From CAIMUS01 sp046347625 (GTDB lineage: Bacteria > Pseudomonadota > Gammaproteobacteria > Competibacterales > Competibacteraceae): a stretch of 64,000 nucleotides of DNA. The stretch spans positions 248,001-312,000 of the forward strand of contig JAXMFU010000006.1 of assembly GCA_046347625.1 (NCBI GenBank). Direction: 5' to 3'. This document shows positions 8,344-17,490 of this stretch, in pieces. Below the pieces are notes generated by a model. The model did not search any database and had not been told where the DNA came from. It saw nothing but the letters and a program-made list of their open reading frames with translations. The position numbers and the translations under genes were made by a program. Within the stretch, counting starts at the first letter, position 1; the number at the start of each line of letters is the position of its first letter.

Positions 8344-10674
8344 ATGACTAACTCTCTCCACAGAATTCGCCGGCAGCGCTGGCTGGTTCGCACCCCTTCG
8401 AAGCCGGACGCATTTGCCATTCGCAAGCACCTGCATGATAACTGGCAGGATTTGCTGTTGCCGGCTTTTGAAAAAGTATTCGACCAAGTCGCGGGCGAAG
8501 ATCGCCTTATCCATATACCCAGGATTGTGCTCCGCTTGCGCGTCGCTTCGGAGCGGCAATTGATCGAGGAATTACCCGATTTGATCCAACAGCAACTCAG
8601 GGAACAATTGCAGATCATGCGCAGTGTCCCCCAGCCAGCGGAGGACCCACGGGGAGACTGGCAGGAAATCGATCTGGCGCAAAGCCGCTTCGAACGATTA
8701 CTGCATTACCTGCGAACAGGCTCCCTTCCATGGCAAGTGACGCCGCTGTCAGGTTTCGAACCCACCATCGAGTTAACGGCCACCTGTCTCCAGCAGGCGC
8801 CCCAATTACTGGATTATCTGCAGCATCATCCCGAAACGGCTCCTTTCTATTTCCGTCTCTATCAACTGCTACCGGCTACGGAATCGGTCGCCCTGACGAC
8901 GGCCCTGGTTCAGGCTATTTCAGAACCCGCCCGGTCGGTGGTGGCGCAAGTTAGCACCAGCCTGCTGAGCGCAGCGCACCAGCCATTCAGCCCTTATCTT
9001 CGGCTCCAGTTGGCAGCCCGCATCGTGGCGGAAAGCCTGAAGAGCACAGGTAGCGATATCACCTCGGCTATCCTTGGCATTGCAGAGCAGGTTTTGCCGC
9101 CGGAGGCAAGCGACAGCTTCCGTGATTTCATCGCTGCACTGCCCGATGTCACCGCCCGGTTGTCTTCACTGCCGGCGGGCCGCACGGCGCAGCCGAATGA
9201 AGCAGCGCCGGCATCCGCTCCAGCCGGCGAACGGCCCACTCCGTTATCGGCGATGCAAAGGGCGGACTGGCAGGAAATCGATCTGGCGCACAGCCGCTTC
9301 GAACGATTACTGCATTACCTGCGAACAGGCTCCCTTCCATGGCAAGTGACGCCGCTGTCGGGCTTCGAACCCACCATCGAGTTAACAGCCACCTGCCTCC
9401 AGCAAGCGCCCCAGTTACTGGATTATCTGCAGCATCATCCCGAAACGGCTCCTTTCTATTTTCGCCTCTATCAGTTGCTCCCGGCTACGGAATCGGTCGC
9501 CCTGACGACGGCCCTGGTTCAGGCTATTTCAGAACCCGCCCGGTCGGTAGTAGCGCAGGTTAGCACCAGCCTGCTGAACGCAGCGCACGAGTTATTTAAC
9601 CCGCATCTTCGGCTCCAGTTGGCAGCCCGCATCGTGGTGGAAAGCCTGAAGAGCACAGGCAGCGATATCACCTCGGCTATCCTTGGCATTGCAGAGCAGG
9701 TTTTGCCGCCGGAGGCAAGCGACAGCTTCCGTGATTTCATCGCTGCACTGCCCGATGTCACCGCCCGGCTGTCGTCACTGTCAGGGAGCCGTGCGACGCA
9801 GCCGAATGAAGCCGTGGCTCCTTCCGGGCCGACCGCCGATCTTGGGACCGAACCAACGGCGGCAGTCTGGCTGCCATCGCGCCCGGCAAGCGGCGACAAT
9901 CGCTTTGCCACTGTCGCCGCTCCGGTTGGCGGGCGGCAGGCGGAACCCGAAGCCAGCTTCGACAGGATGGATGATTCCTCCTCCGCTACCAATCCACTAC
10001 AAGCAAGGTCATTCTCCGCTCCGGTCGGCAAACAGCCGTCGGCCGCCGAGACGGCGTTCGAGCCAACGAGCAACGATTCCACCAGCCAGGAACTGTTCGA
10101 GGCTGTGCGGCGCGCCGTCGCTTATCCGTTTCGAAGTAGCCCGCCGGTGGAAGCGGAATTTCCGGTGGCGGTCCACCAGGCGGGATCGATCCTGCTGCAT
10201 CCGTTCATCCCCCGCTTTTTCGAGACCACCGGCGTTAAGGAGCCGGGACACCGAGAGCTATCTGCATCTACCCTGGCGCGCGCCGCCGCCCTGCTGCACT
10301 GGCTGGCCACGGCACGCGAGGAGGTGTATGAGTATGAACTCGGTTTCATCAAAGTCCTGGTGGGCCTGGAGCCGGAAACCGCATTGCCCGTTGCCGAAGG
10401 GTTGATCACCGCGGTAGATAAGCAAGAAGCGGATGCCCTGTTGCAGGCGGTTATCGGTTACTGGAGCGTTTTGAAGAACACCTCCGTAGCGGGCTTGCGC
10501 ACTTCGTTTCTGCAACGTCCAGGTCTGCTGCGCGCGGACGAGAACGGTTGGCGGCTGCAGGTGGAGCCTATGCCCTTCGATATGCTGCTGAATCGGCTTT
10601 CCTGGGGCATTGGCATCGTTAAATTGCCCTGGATGCAGAAGGTGATCTACACCGAATGGACGCCGCCCTGCTAG
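8344..10674 (+). CDS. Contractile injection system tape-measure-type protein with internal duplication
   Basis: A protein of about 776 residues with features of the CIS tape measure family (Afp14-like). The N-terminus (RIRRQRWLVRTPSKPDAF through the IPRIVLRLRV motif) and the C-terminal motif (SILLHPFIPRFFETTGV, then ELGFIKVLVGLEPETALP) are both family hallmarks. Between them lies a nearly exact tandem duplication of 203 residues followed by a low-complexity Ala/Pro/Ser linker. The start is ATG 8344; a TTG three codons earlier is also possible. It overlaps the following ATPase gene by 19 bases. In this family protein length is thought to relate to particle length, so the duplication may matter for particle dimensions. 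Confidence 0.8.
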   Translation: MTNSLHRIRRQRWLVRTPSKPDAFAIRKHLHDNWQDLLLPAFEKVFDQVAGEDRLIHIPRIVLRLRVASERQLIEELPDLIQQQLREQLQIMRSVPQPAEDPRGDWQEIDLAQSRFERLLHYLRTGSLPWQVTPLSGFEPTIELTATCLQQAPQLLDYLQHHPETAPFYFRLYQLLPATESVALTTALVQAISEPARSVVAQVSTSLLSAAHQPFSPYLRLQLAARIVAESLKSTGSDITSAILGIAEQVLPPEASDSFRDFIAALPDVTARLSSLPAGRTAQPNEAAPASAPAGERPTPLSAMQRADWQEIDLAHSRFERLLHYLRTGSLPWQVTPLSGFEPTIELTATCLQQAPQLLDYLQHHPETAPFYFRLYQLLPATESVALTTALVQAISEPARSVVAQVSTSLLNAAHELFNPHLRLQLAARIVVESLKSTGSDITSAILGIAEQVLPPEASDSFRDFIAALPDVTARLSSLSGSRATQPNEAVAPSGPTADLGTEPTAAVWLPSRPASGDNRFATVAAPVGGRQAEPEASFDRMDDSSSATNPLQARSFSAPVGKQPSAAETAFEPTSNDSTSQELFEAVRRAVAYPFRSSPPVEAEFPVAVHQAGSILLHPFIPRFFETTGVKEPGHRELSASTLARAAALLHWLATAREEVYEYELGFIKVLVGLEPETALPVAEGLITAVDKQEADALLQAVIGYWSVLKNTSVAGLRTSFLQRPGLLRADENGWRLQVEPMPFDMLLNRLSWGIGIVKLPWMQKVIYTEWTPPC
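8656..9820 (+). repeat. 609-bp in-frame tandem duplication inside the tape-measure gene
   Basis: The segment starting at 8656 recurs from 9265 with an offset of 609 bases (203 codons). Long stretches are base-identical, for example the block from 8700 to 8960 against 9309 to 9569. The copies diverge mainly at the C-terminal linker of each unit. The near identity at synonymous sites suggests a recent duplication or ongoing gene conversion. Confidence 0.93.
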
Positions 10675-12008
10675 CCAATGCGCATGATCTCGAAGGCGAG
10701 CTCGACTGGTTTGCCAAGGTGCTCAATGCCCGGTTGCAGCTCTATTTCGGCGCGGAAAACGTCCCGACTTCTTCCATCTTCGGCATCCCGCCGCCTGAGC
10801 TCGGCGACAGCGATTCCCCTTATGGCCGCTTTGTCCGCCAGTACGAATTATCCGTGGTCGAGCGCCTGGTTATCCTGTTGGCGCTGATTCCCCATATCCG
10901 GCCACAACTGTTGGATGTGCTGTGGAGCAAGAACGAGGCGACGGCGCGCGGTTTCAGTGAATTTGGCGGCCTGCAGGGGACTTCCCACGGCGGCTTCATC
11001 CCCACCGGCGAAACCGCCGCCTTCCTCGTGGCGGGCGATGATCTAGCCGCCCGCTTCGAACTGATGCGCGTGTTCGCCGGCGACCATGATTTCGCCCGTC
11101 ATAATATCCTGCAACTGGCCGGGGTCGCTCCCGGCGAGCCCCTGCTGAGCGGTGCGCTGACACTGCAGCGCGAATACCTTCAGAAGTTCACCACCGGCAG
11201 CGAGCATAAACCCAGCTTCAACAGTGACTTTCCCGCCCGCCTGATCGAGACACCGCTGACCTGGGAATACCTGGTGCTGCCCGCCGCCACGCTGGAACAA
11301 CTGGATGAAATTAAATACTGGATTTTGTATGGGCAACAGTTACTGTATGATTGGCACATGCACCAGAAGTTGCGGCCGGGGTTTACCAGCCTGTTCCACG
11401 GGCCGCCGGGGACCGGTAAAACCTTTTCGGCCTGTCTGCTGGGTAAGCATTGCGGCTGCGCCGTCTACAAGATCGATCTGAGCATGATCGTATCGAAGTA
11501 TATCGGCGAGACCGAAAAGAATCTGGCGAAAATTTTCGATCTGGCCGAGCACAAGCAATGGATTCTGTTCTTCGATGAGGCGGACGCCTTATTCGGCAAG
11601 CGGACCAAGGTGGATGATTCGCACGATCGCTATGCCAATCAGGAAATCAGTTTTCTGCTGCAGCGGATCGAAGAATTCAACGGGGTTGTGATTCTCGCCT
11701 CTAATCTGAAGGCCAATATCGATGACGCCTTTATCCGCCGGTTCGAATCGATGGTCTATTTTCCGATGCCCAGATCCGCTGAACGGTTGCGTATCTGGAA
11801 AAAGGCGTTTTCTCCAAAAGCCGTTTTAGAGGACAAAATCGATCTTGGCAGGATAGCCGATAAATACGATCTCTCGGGGGGTACGATTATGAACGTGGTG
11901 CGCTATTCCTCATTGAAAGCGTTGAGCCGTCATGACGACACGATTTTATTGGAAGATATGGAGGAAGGAATCCGGCGGGAATTTCTCAAAGAAGGGAGGA
12001 CACTGTAA
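10656..12008 (+). CDS. AAA+ ATPase of the injection system (Afp15-like)
   Basis: A 450-residue ATPase with a Walker A motif GPPGTGKT at residues 249-256 and a Walker B/DE motif ILFFDEADALFG around residues 303-314. A sensor/arginine-finger segment follows (NLKANIDDAFIRRFES). The N-terminal 200 residues carry no catalytic motif and probably form the family-specific domain. This is the conserved eCIS ATPase (Afp15), thought to help particle assembly or effector loading in the producing cell. The start codon lies inside the end of the tape-measure gene, indicating translational coupling. Confidence 0.92.
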   Translation: MDAALLANAHDLEGELDWFAKVLNARLQLYFGAENVPTSSIFGIPPPELGDSDSPYGRFVRQYELSVVERLVILLALIPHIRPQLLDVLWSKNEATARGFSEFGGLQGTSHGGFIPTGETAAFLVAGDDLAARFELMRVFAGDHDFARHNILQLAGVAPGEPLLSGALTLQREYLQKFTTGSEHKPSFNSDFPARLIETPLTWEYLVLPAATLEQLDEIKYWILYGQQLLYDWHMHQKLRPGFTSLFHGPPGTGKTFSACLLGKHCGCAVYKIDLSMIVSKYIGETEKNLAKIFDLAEHKQWILFFDEADALFGKRTKVDDSHDRYANQEISFLLQRIEEFNGVVILASNLKANIDDAFIRRFESMVYFPMPRSAERLRIWKKAFSPKAVLEDKIDLGRIADKYDLSGGTIMNVVRYSSLKALSRHDDTILLEDMEEGIRREFLKEGRTL

Positions 12009-12078
12009 CCGGCAAACCGGTTCACCGCTGGTTCGGTGTACCGCCTGAGAACCTGTTTCCTATCGAAGATCGCTGACC

Positions 12079-15000
12079 ATGGAAGCCGCCCGCTATAAGA
12101 CCGTCAATCGTACCGCCGCCGTGCAGCCGGCGGCGGCGTTGAAAAACGCGCCGCGTCCGGCCGCGGCCCCGGGTCCGGTGCGGTTACAGACGGCCCTCCA
12201 GGTCTCCTCGCCGCAGGATGCGGCGGAAAAAGAAGCCGACGCCACGGCGAAGAAAATCATGCGCCTGGCCATCCCGGAAAGCACCGTCGCTTATATCCGC
12301 ACAGGCCGGGGAGGTGTGTTCCGCCAGGTCAAGAAAGAAGAAAAAGAGAAGGACAAGAAGCCTCCGGCCAAGCTGCAATCACCCTATATTGCCCGCTTCG
12401 CGGCTTCCGGGGTATTCAACCGGCGACAGGAGGAAAAGCTCCAGCGGAAAGCGGAAGGCCAGCCCGAGGTGTCTTCCAAGGTCGCCGCCGACATCCAAAG
12501 CAGCACGGCCTCCGGAACCCCGCTGCCGCTTAGCGTGCGCCGGTTCATGGAGCCGCGCTTCCGCACCGATTTCAGCCAGGTGAGAGTCCATACCGGCGAG
12601 CGCTCGGCGCAATTGAGCCGACAGGTGAACGCGCGGGCGTTCACCGTAGGCAAGCAGATCTTTTTCGGGAGAGAACAGTACAAGCCAGAGAGCCAGGAAG
12701 GCCGTGAATTGATCGCACACGAGCTGACCCACACCATTCAGCAGGGCGCCGTTATCCAGCGCAGCGAAGAAGTGAGCGTCACGCAGCAGTCCCCGGTGCA
12801 GGTGCAACGCTTAGGGATGAGCGATGTGCTCGATTATGTCGCCGACAAGGCTAACCTGATCCCCGGCTTTCGGATGTTGACCATCATCCTGGGGGTGAAC
12901 CCGATCAACATGAGTCGGGTGGAGCGCAGCGCCGCCAATATCCTACGGGCGCTGATTGAATTCATTCCCGGTGGTGGGCTCATCACGAAGGCGCTGGATA
13001 ACTATGGAATCTTCGACAAGGTTGGGAATTTTGTCGAACAGCAAATCAAGTCTTTGGGCTTGGCCGGCAGCGCCATCAAGCAGGCGGTCACTGCTTTTAT
13101 CGGCAAGTTGGAGTTGGCTGATATTACCGACCTCGAAGGCGTCTGGAACCGCGCCAAGCGAATCTTCACCGAACCCATCGACCGCATCATCAACTGCGCG
13201 AAAGGACTCGGCAGCGGTATCCTCCAGTTGATCAAGGACGTCATCCTGCGCCCCTTGGCCAAGCTGGCGGAAGGCACGCAAGGGTATGATCTGCTGAAAG
13301 CCGTGCTGGGTGAGGATCCAGTGACGGGCGACCCCGTGACACCCAACGCCGATATGCTGATCGGCGGCTTCATGAAGCTGGCCGGGCAGGAAGAGGTCTG
13401 GAACAATCTGAAAAAGGCGAATGCGGTGGCGCGCGCTTGGGCCTGGTTCCAGGGTGCTGTGGCTTCCCTGCGGAGTTTCGTGCGACAGATTCCCCAGTTG
13501 TTTATCACGGCCTTCAAGGCGCTGGTGCTCGAGGACATCCTGGAGTTGCCGGGGGCCTTCAAGAAAGTGGCGTCGGTATTCGCCGACTTCATCGGCAAGT
13601 TCATGAGCTGGGCGACCGATGCAGTTTGGAATCTGCTGGAGATCATCTTCGCCGTGGTGGCGCCTGGGGCGCTTGCCTATATCAGAAAGGCGGGCGGCGC
13701 TTTTCGCTCTATTCTCAAGAATCCAATCGGATTTGTCGGCAATCTGGTGAGGGCGGGCAAACAAGGCTTGCTGCAATTTGCGGGCAACATTGGCAAGCAC
13801 CTCAAGACCAGTCTCATCCAATGGGTCACCGGGGCGCTCAGTGGGGCGGGGGTTTACATTCCCCAATCGTTCGAGATTCGCGAGATCATCAAGTTCGTGC
13901 TGTCGGTGCTGAGGGTCACTTGGCAGAATGTCCGCCAGAAGCTGGTCAAAGTCGTCGGCGAAACGGCGATGCGGGCGCTGGAAACCGGATTCGACATCGT
14001 GGTCACGCTGGTCACGCAGGGTCCGGCGGCGGCGTGGGAGAAGATCAAGGAGCAGCTCAGCAATCTGAAGGAGATGATCATGGAGGGGATCATCAGTTTC
14101 GTGACGAACAAGATTGTCGAGTCCGCCATTACCAAGCTGGTCAGCATGCTGAACCCGGTGGTGGGCGGCATCATCCAGGGAGCGCTCGGGATTTACAACA
14201 CGGTCATGTTCTTCGTCGAACGGATGCGGCAAATCGCGCAGGTGGCCGCGGCGTTTATCGATTCCATCGCCGCCATCGCCGGCGGGGCGGTCGCTGCCGC
14301 CGCCAGTCGCGTCGAGCAAACCCTGGCCGGTTTGCTCGTCCTGGCGATCAGTTTCCTGGCCCGCCTCGCCGGACTAGGCAAGGTTAGCGATGCGGTCGTC
14401 AATATCATCAATCGGGTGCGGGCGCCGATCGATCGGGCGCTGGATCGGGTGGTGGAGTGGATTGTGGCGATGGCGAAGAAGCTGTTTGCGAAGGTGTTTG
14501 GGAAAAAGGATGCATCCCCCGAGGAATTGAGCAAGCGCTTAGATCGAGGTCTTAACGCCGCTCAGACGGTTGTTAATAGATTTGCAGGAAAACGTGTTGC
14601 GGAAAAAATACTCCACCCGTTGTTGGCTACAGTGCGCCTAGCATATCGCATGCAATCTCTGGAAGTTTTCCCCCGTGGGCAGATCTGGTTTGTGCGAGGT
14701 ACCGTTAATCCGGGGGCAGAACGTTCCTCAGAGGCGTATATCGCCGAAAGCACGAAAGATCTAGATCGTATCATTTATCACGCACTTGTTGATCTATCCA
14801 AAGAAATGTATGTTGGACTGCATATAAAACAAATATCAGAACACGAGGAGAGCGAAATAGCTAGGCGTCTGGAGAAAGGAGAAAAGATAATTGATCAATC
14901 TTTAGTGACAAAATTAGAAAAAACAATTGCTGGAATACAAATAGCATATGGGCGCGCTTGTATTGCGAAATGGCGACATGGCATAACAAAGAACAACGCC

Positions 15001-15636
15001 CCCAATGTGTTTTCAGTCCTCAACGAAAGTATGTTTGTTCTACATTCTGAAAATAATTATGTCGTACCGACTTCTTCAGTAGAGGATGTAGTAGAAAGCA
15101 ATGGAAGGATTACTGCAACGAATGCCAAGCGTCTTGCCAGTGAATTTAGCTATCATCCTTTACCTGTCTCGCATATGAAGGCAGTCCTTCTTGGAGGTGG
15201 CAATCCTAAGCAAAAGGTTTATGTTGTCGCTGCCGTGGCCGCGGAGCCGAGTCGTTATTCCATAACCCATGTTACGACGTTGCTTGCTCTCGAGCTCGAA
15301 CCCTCTGAGGAGCCTGCTATCAAGGGGACTCTATCAATGACGGGAGGTGGGACAGATCCCTCCGATAAGGGAAAGAAACCTGGCAAGGGTAAAAAAATCG
15401 AAATCGACCCGAGGCTAAAAGGCACCCGTCTGCCGGAGAGAGATATGCCCAAAGAAGTCACAGACAGGGACTTAGCGATTGTAAAGAGGCAAAGTGGCCT
15501 CATGGAGCAGATAAATCGTATTGTAAATTCTCTGATTTCAAAAGAGGAAATGATCGGGAAAGTTAGAGCAACCTTGCGAGCAGCAATTAGGGGGCGTAAA
15601 TTAATTTTCAGCCGCACCGAGTTGGAACGGCGTTAA
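12079..15636 (+). CDS. DUF4157 eCIS-associated effector-like protein with foreign C-terminus
   Basis: A 1185-residue protein with an eCIS-associated DUF4157 domain at residues about 145-223. It includes the metallopeptidase-like motif HELTH at 214-218 and the family sequence FRTDFSQVRVHTGERSA. Residues about 240-810 are amphipathic and hydrophobic helices (for example LLVLAISFLARLAG) of the kind seen in pore-forming or tape-measure-like modules. From about residue 812 base composition shifts sharply: 13501-13560 has 37 G+C of 60, while 14881-14940 has 15 of 60. The tail has no motif I recognise and ends in a Lys/Gly-rich linker plus basic helix. The gene lies 70 bases after the ATPase, so it is a plausible payload. 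The toxic activity is unknown. Confidence 0.75.
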   Translation: MEAARYKTVNRTAAVQPAAALKNAPRPAAAPGPVRLQTALQVSSPQDAAEKEADATAKKIMRLAIPESTVAYIRTGRGGVFRQVKKEEKEKDKKPPAKLQSPYIARFAASGVFNRRQEEKLQRKAEGQPEVSSKVAADIQSSTASGTPLPLSVRRFMEPRFRTDFSQVRVHTGERSAQLSRQVNARAFTVGKQIFFGREQYKPESQEGRELIAHELTHTIQQGAVIQRSEEVSVTQQSPVQVQRLGMSDVLDYVADKANLIPGFRMLTIILGVNPINMSRVERSAANILRALIEFIPGGGLITKALDNYGIFDKVGNFVEQQIKSLGLAGSAIKQAVTAFIGKLELADITDLEGVWNRAKRIFTEPIDRIINCAKGLGSGILQLIKDVILRPLAKLAEGTQGYDLLKAVLGEDPVTGDPVTPNADMLIGGFMKLAGQEEVWNNLKKANAVARAWAWFQGAVASLRSFVRQIPQLFITAFKALVLEDILELPGAFKKVASVFADFIGKFMSWATDAVWNLLEIIFAVVAPGALAYIRKAGGAFRSILKNPIGFVGNLVRAGKQGLLQFAGNIGKHLKTSLIQWVTGALSGAGVYIPQSFEIREIIKFVLSVLRVTWQNVRQKLVKVVGETAMRALETGFDIVVTLVTQGPAAAWEKIKEQLSNLKEMIMEGIISFVTNKIVESAITKLVSMLNPVVGGIIQGALGIYNTVMFFVERMRQIAQVAAAFIDSIAAIAGGAVAAAASRVEQTLAGLLVLAISFLARLAGLGKVSDAVVNIINRVRAPIDRALDRVVEWIVAMAKKLFAKVFGKKDASPEELSKRLDRGLNAAQTVVNRFAGKRVAEKILHPLLATVRLAYRMQSLEVFPRGQIWFVRGTVNPGAERSSEAYIAESTKDLDRIIYHALVDLSKEMYVGLHIKQISEHEESEIARRLEKGEKIIDQSLVTKLEKTIAGIQIAYGRACIAKWRHGITKNNAPNVFSVLNESMFVLHSENNYVVPTSSVEDVVESNGRITATNAKRLASEFSYHPLPVSHMKAVLLGGGNPKQKVYVVAAVAAEPSRYSITHVTTLLALELEPSEEPAIKGTLSMTGGGTDPSDKGKKPGKGKKIEIDPRLKGTRLPERDMPKEVTDRDLAIVKRQSGLMEQINRIVNSLISKEEMIGKVRATLRAAIRGRKLIFSRTELERR

Positions 15637-16089
15637 ACGCTTCAGCAAGCGTAGGGTGCGTTCCACGCACCATTCGATGAAGCAAGCGTAGGGTGCGTTC
15701 CACGCGCCATGCGATGAACGGGTGATGTGGTGCGTGAAACGCACCCTACAGCAAGCATAGGGTGCGCGCTCCACCCCCCCTCTGATGAACAGCCCAGGAA
15801 CGCCGGAAACGCTCCGCCCGCTCCACTTATTCCGGCCTACAATTACTGCCTGGGAGCGCCGGCGTCCCCGCCGGCCCGTTAAGGCCGCCACCTCGACGCT
15901 GCCTGGGAGCGCTGGCGTCCCCGCCGGCTTGCATGAACTGCACCCTTCGGTGTGAACCGGACAACCATTGGAGTAGTCATTACGTTACACTAAGCATTCT
16001 GACCGGCTTGGTGCGAGCCTCAAGGCTCTCAGGTAGTCATATAACGTTACTTTCTCGATATCACCCTCCCAAAGCGGAATCGTGCATCT
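15637..16089. repeat. Intergenic region with three families of short dispersed repeats
   Basis: No gene is seen here. At 15650-15770 the phrase TAGGGTGCGTTCCACGC recurs in direct orientation, with inverted copies (GTGAAACGCACCCTA). At 15847-15930 the palindrome-like phrase GGGAGCGCCGGCGTCCCCGC occurs twice, the second copy with T for C at one position. A pair of GTAGTCAT...CGTTAC phrases lies at about 15972 and 16032. The GGGAGCG family recurs at 21070-21125 and the CCGGAATAAG-type family near 32526. Confidence 0.75.
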
Positions 16090-17490
16090 GTGAACTGCCC
16101 TGCTACATCCTTCGCAAGCATAGCCATTGCCAAAAGCTGGCTGGCCACGCAGTTGCGCCAGCTATTTACCTCTCATTCCACGGTGAACCGGCAACGCCGG
16201 CGGGTTCTGCGGCTGGAGGTGCCCCTTGCCGATTGCTCTCCTCTGGAGTGGTTGAGCTGGCAAAGTCACTCTCAGCAGATTTACTGGTCCGATCGGCAAC
16301 TGGCTTTCGAGGCGGCCGGTGTTGGTTGTGCGGATCGGATTCAGGATGGCAACGGCCAGGACTACGAATCGTTGCTGAATACGCTCGGACAGCAATTGGA
16401 TACGCATTCCGGTCAGGCCCGCTATTACGGCGGTATCCGCTTCAACCCTGACGTGGAGATGGATCAACATTGGCGGCCTTACGGCAATTGTTGCTTCATC
16501 CTGCCGCAATTCGAGGTCTTCGCCGATGCCGGCGGCACCTCCCTGGCCTGCAATGTCGTGTTGGACGCCGGCGAACATCCCGGGCAAAAGTTACGTTTTC
16601 TACTCAAGGCGCTGGAACAGATTCGTCTGGAGCCGCCGTTGGAGGAGAACGGTGGCATCACCGCCTGCCTGAGCCGTAACGATATTCCGGATCGGGCCGA
16701 ATGGCTGCGTAAGGTGGAAGCGGCCCTGGGCATCCTGCAAACCGGCAAGCTGACCAAGGTCGTATTGAGCCGCAGCACCGCCCTGACCTTTGCTCAGGCG
16801 CCCAATCCCTTGTTTCTGCTCAAGCGGCTGAAGGAAATCGAACCCTTCGCCTATCACTTCTATTTCCAACCGCAGCGCGGCTACGTCTTTCTCGGCGCCA
16901 CGCCGGAGCGGCTGTTCAAACGGCAGCGGAATCTGATTCAGAGCGAGGCCCTGGCGGGTACCAGCGCGCGTGGCGCCACACCGGCGGAGGACCAGGCGTT
17001 GGGAGCGGCCCTGTTGGGTTCGGAAAAGGAGTACCACGAGCATAAGATCGTGCTCGACGATATCAAGGCTATCCTGGAGCACTACTGCCGTTGTCTTGAA
17101 ATCAGCGAGGCGCCGCAATTGATGAAGCAATCGAAGGTCCAGCATATTTACAGTCCGCTCAAAGGCCGATTGCTGGATACGGTCGCCGATATGGAGTTAT
17201 TAAAACGGCTGCATCCGACCCCGGCGGTGGGCGGCCTGCCCAGAGACAAGGCGCTACGGGAAATCGCCGAACTGGAGCCGTTCGACCGTGGCTGGTTCGC
17301 CGGCCCGGTCGGCTGGATCGGGCATCATGCCACCGAGTTCGCCGTAGGGATTCGTTCCGCCATCGTCCACGATCGATCGCTGCGCTTGTTCGCCGGCGCC
17401 GGCATTGTCGAAGGCTCCGTGCCCGAATTGGAATGGCAGGAAATAGAAACCAAGATCGGCGTTTTCATGGATGCTCTGGGTATCCAGTGA
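16090..17490 (+). CDS. menF: Isochorismate synthase
   Basis: Converts chorismate to isochorismate, the first committed step of menaquinone synthesis. The C-terminal chorismate-binding domain is complete, with KVVLSRSTAL, AGTSARGATPAEDQALG, SPLKGRL and HPTPAVGGLPRDKAL in order. The catalytic-domain ending GIVEGSVPELEWQEIETK is also present. Length (466 residues with the GTG start at 16090) fits the family. The stop overlaps the menD start by one base, and menD and menC follow directly. The context supports MenF rather than EntC or PchA. The start is uncertain because the N-terminus is weakly conserved. Confidence 0.92.
   Translation: MNCPATSFASIAIAKSWLATQLRQLFTSHSTVNRQRRRVLRLEVPLADCSPLEWLSWQSHSQQIYWSDRQLAFEAAGVGCADRIQDGNGQDYESLLNTLGQQLDTHSGQARYYGGIRFNPDVEMDQHWRPYGNCCFILPQFEVFADAGGTSLACNVVLDAGEHPGQKLRFLLKALEQIRLEPPLEENGGITACLSRNDIPDRAEWLRKVEAALGILQTGKLTKVVLSRSTALTFAQAPNPLFLLKRLKEIEPFAYHFYFQPQRGYVFLGATPERLFKRQRNLIQSEALAGTSARGATPAEDQALGAALLGSEKEYHEHKIVLDDIKAILEHYCRCLEISEAPQLMKQSKVQHIYSPLKGRLLDTVADMELLKRLHPTPAVGGLPRDKALREIAELEPFDRGWFAGPVGWIGHHATEFAVGIRSAIVHDRSLRLFAGAGIVEGSVPELEWQEIETKIGVFMDALGIQ

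Noticed and set aside
12943..14319. A 458-codon open frame on the minus strand inside the DUF4157 gene
   Set aside because: It is antisense to a clear gene, its composition is dominated by His/Asp/Arg from GC-rich complementing, and it shows no domain.
16090..17490. Salicylate or enterobactin-type isochorismate synthase
   Set aside because: The direct coupling to menD and menC makes menaquinone synthesis the clear role.
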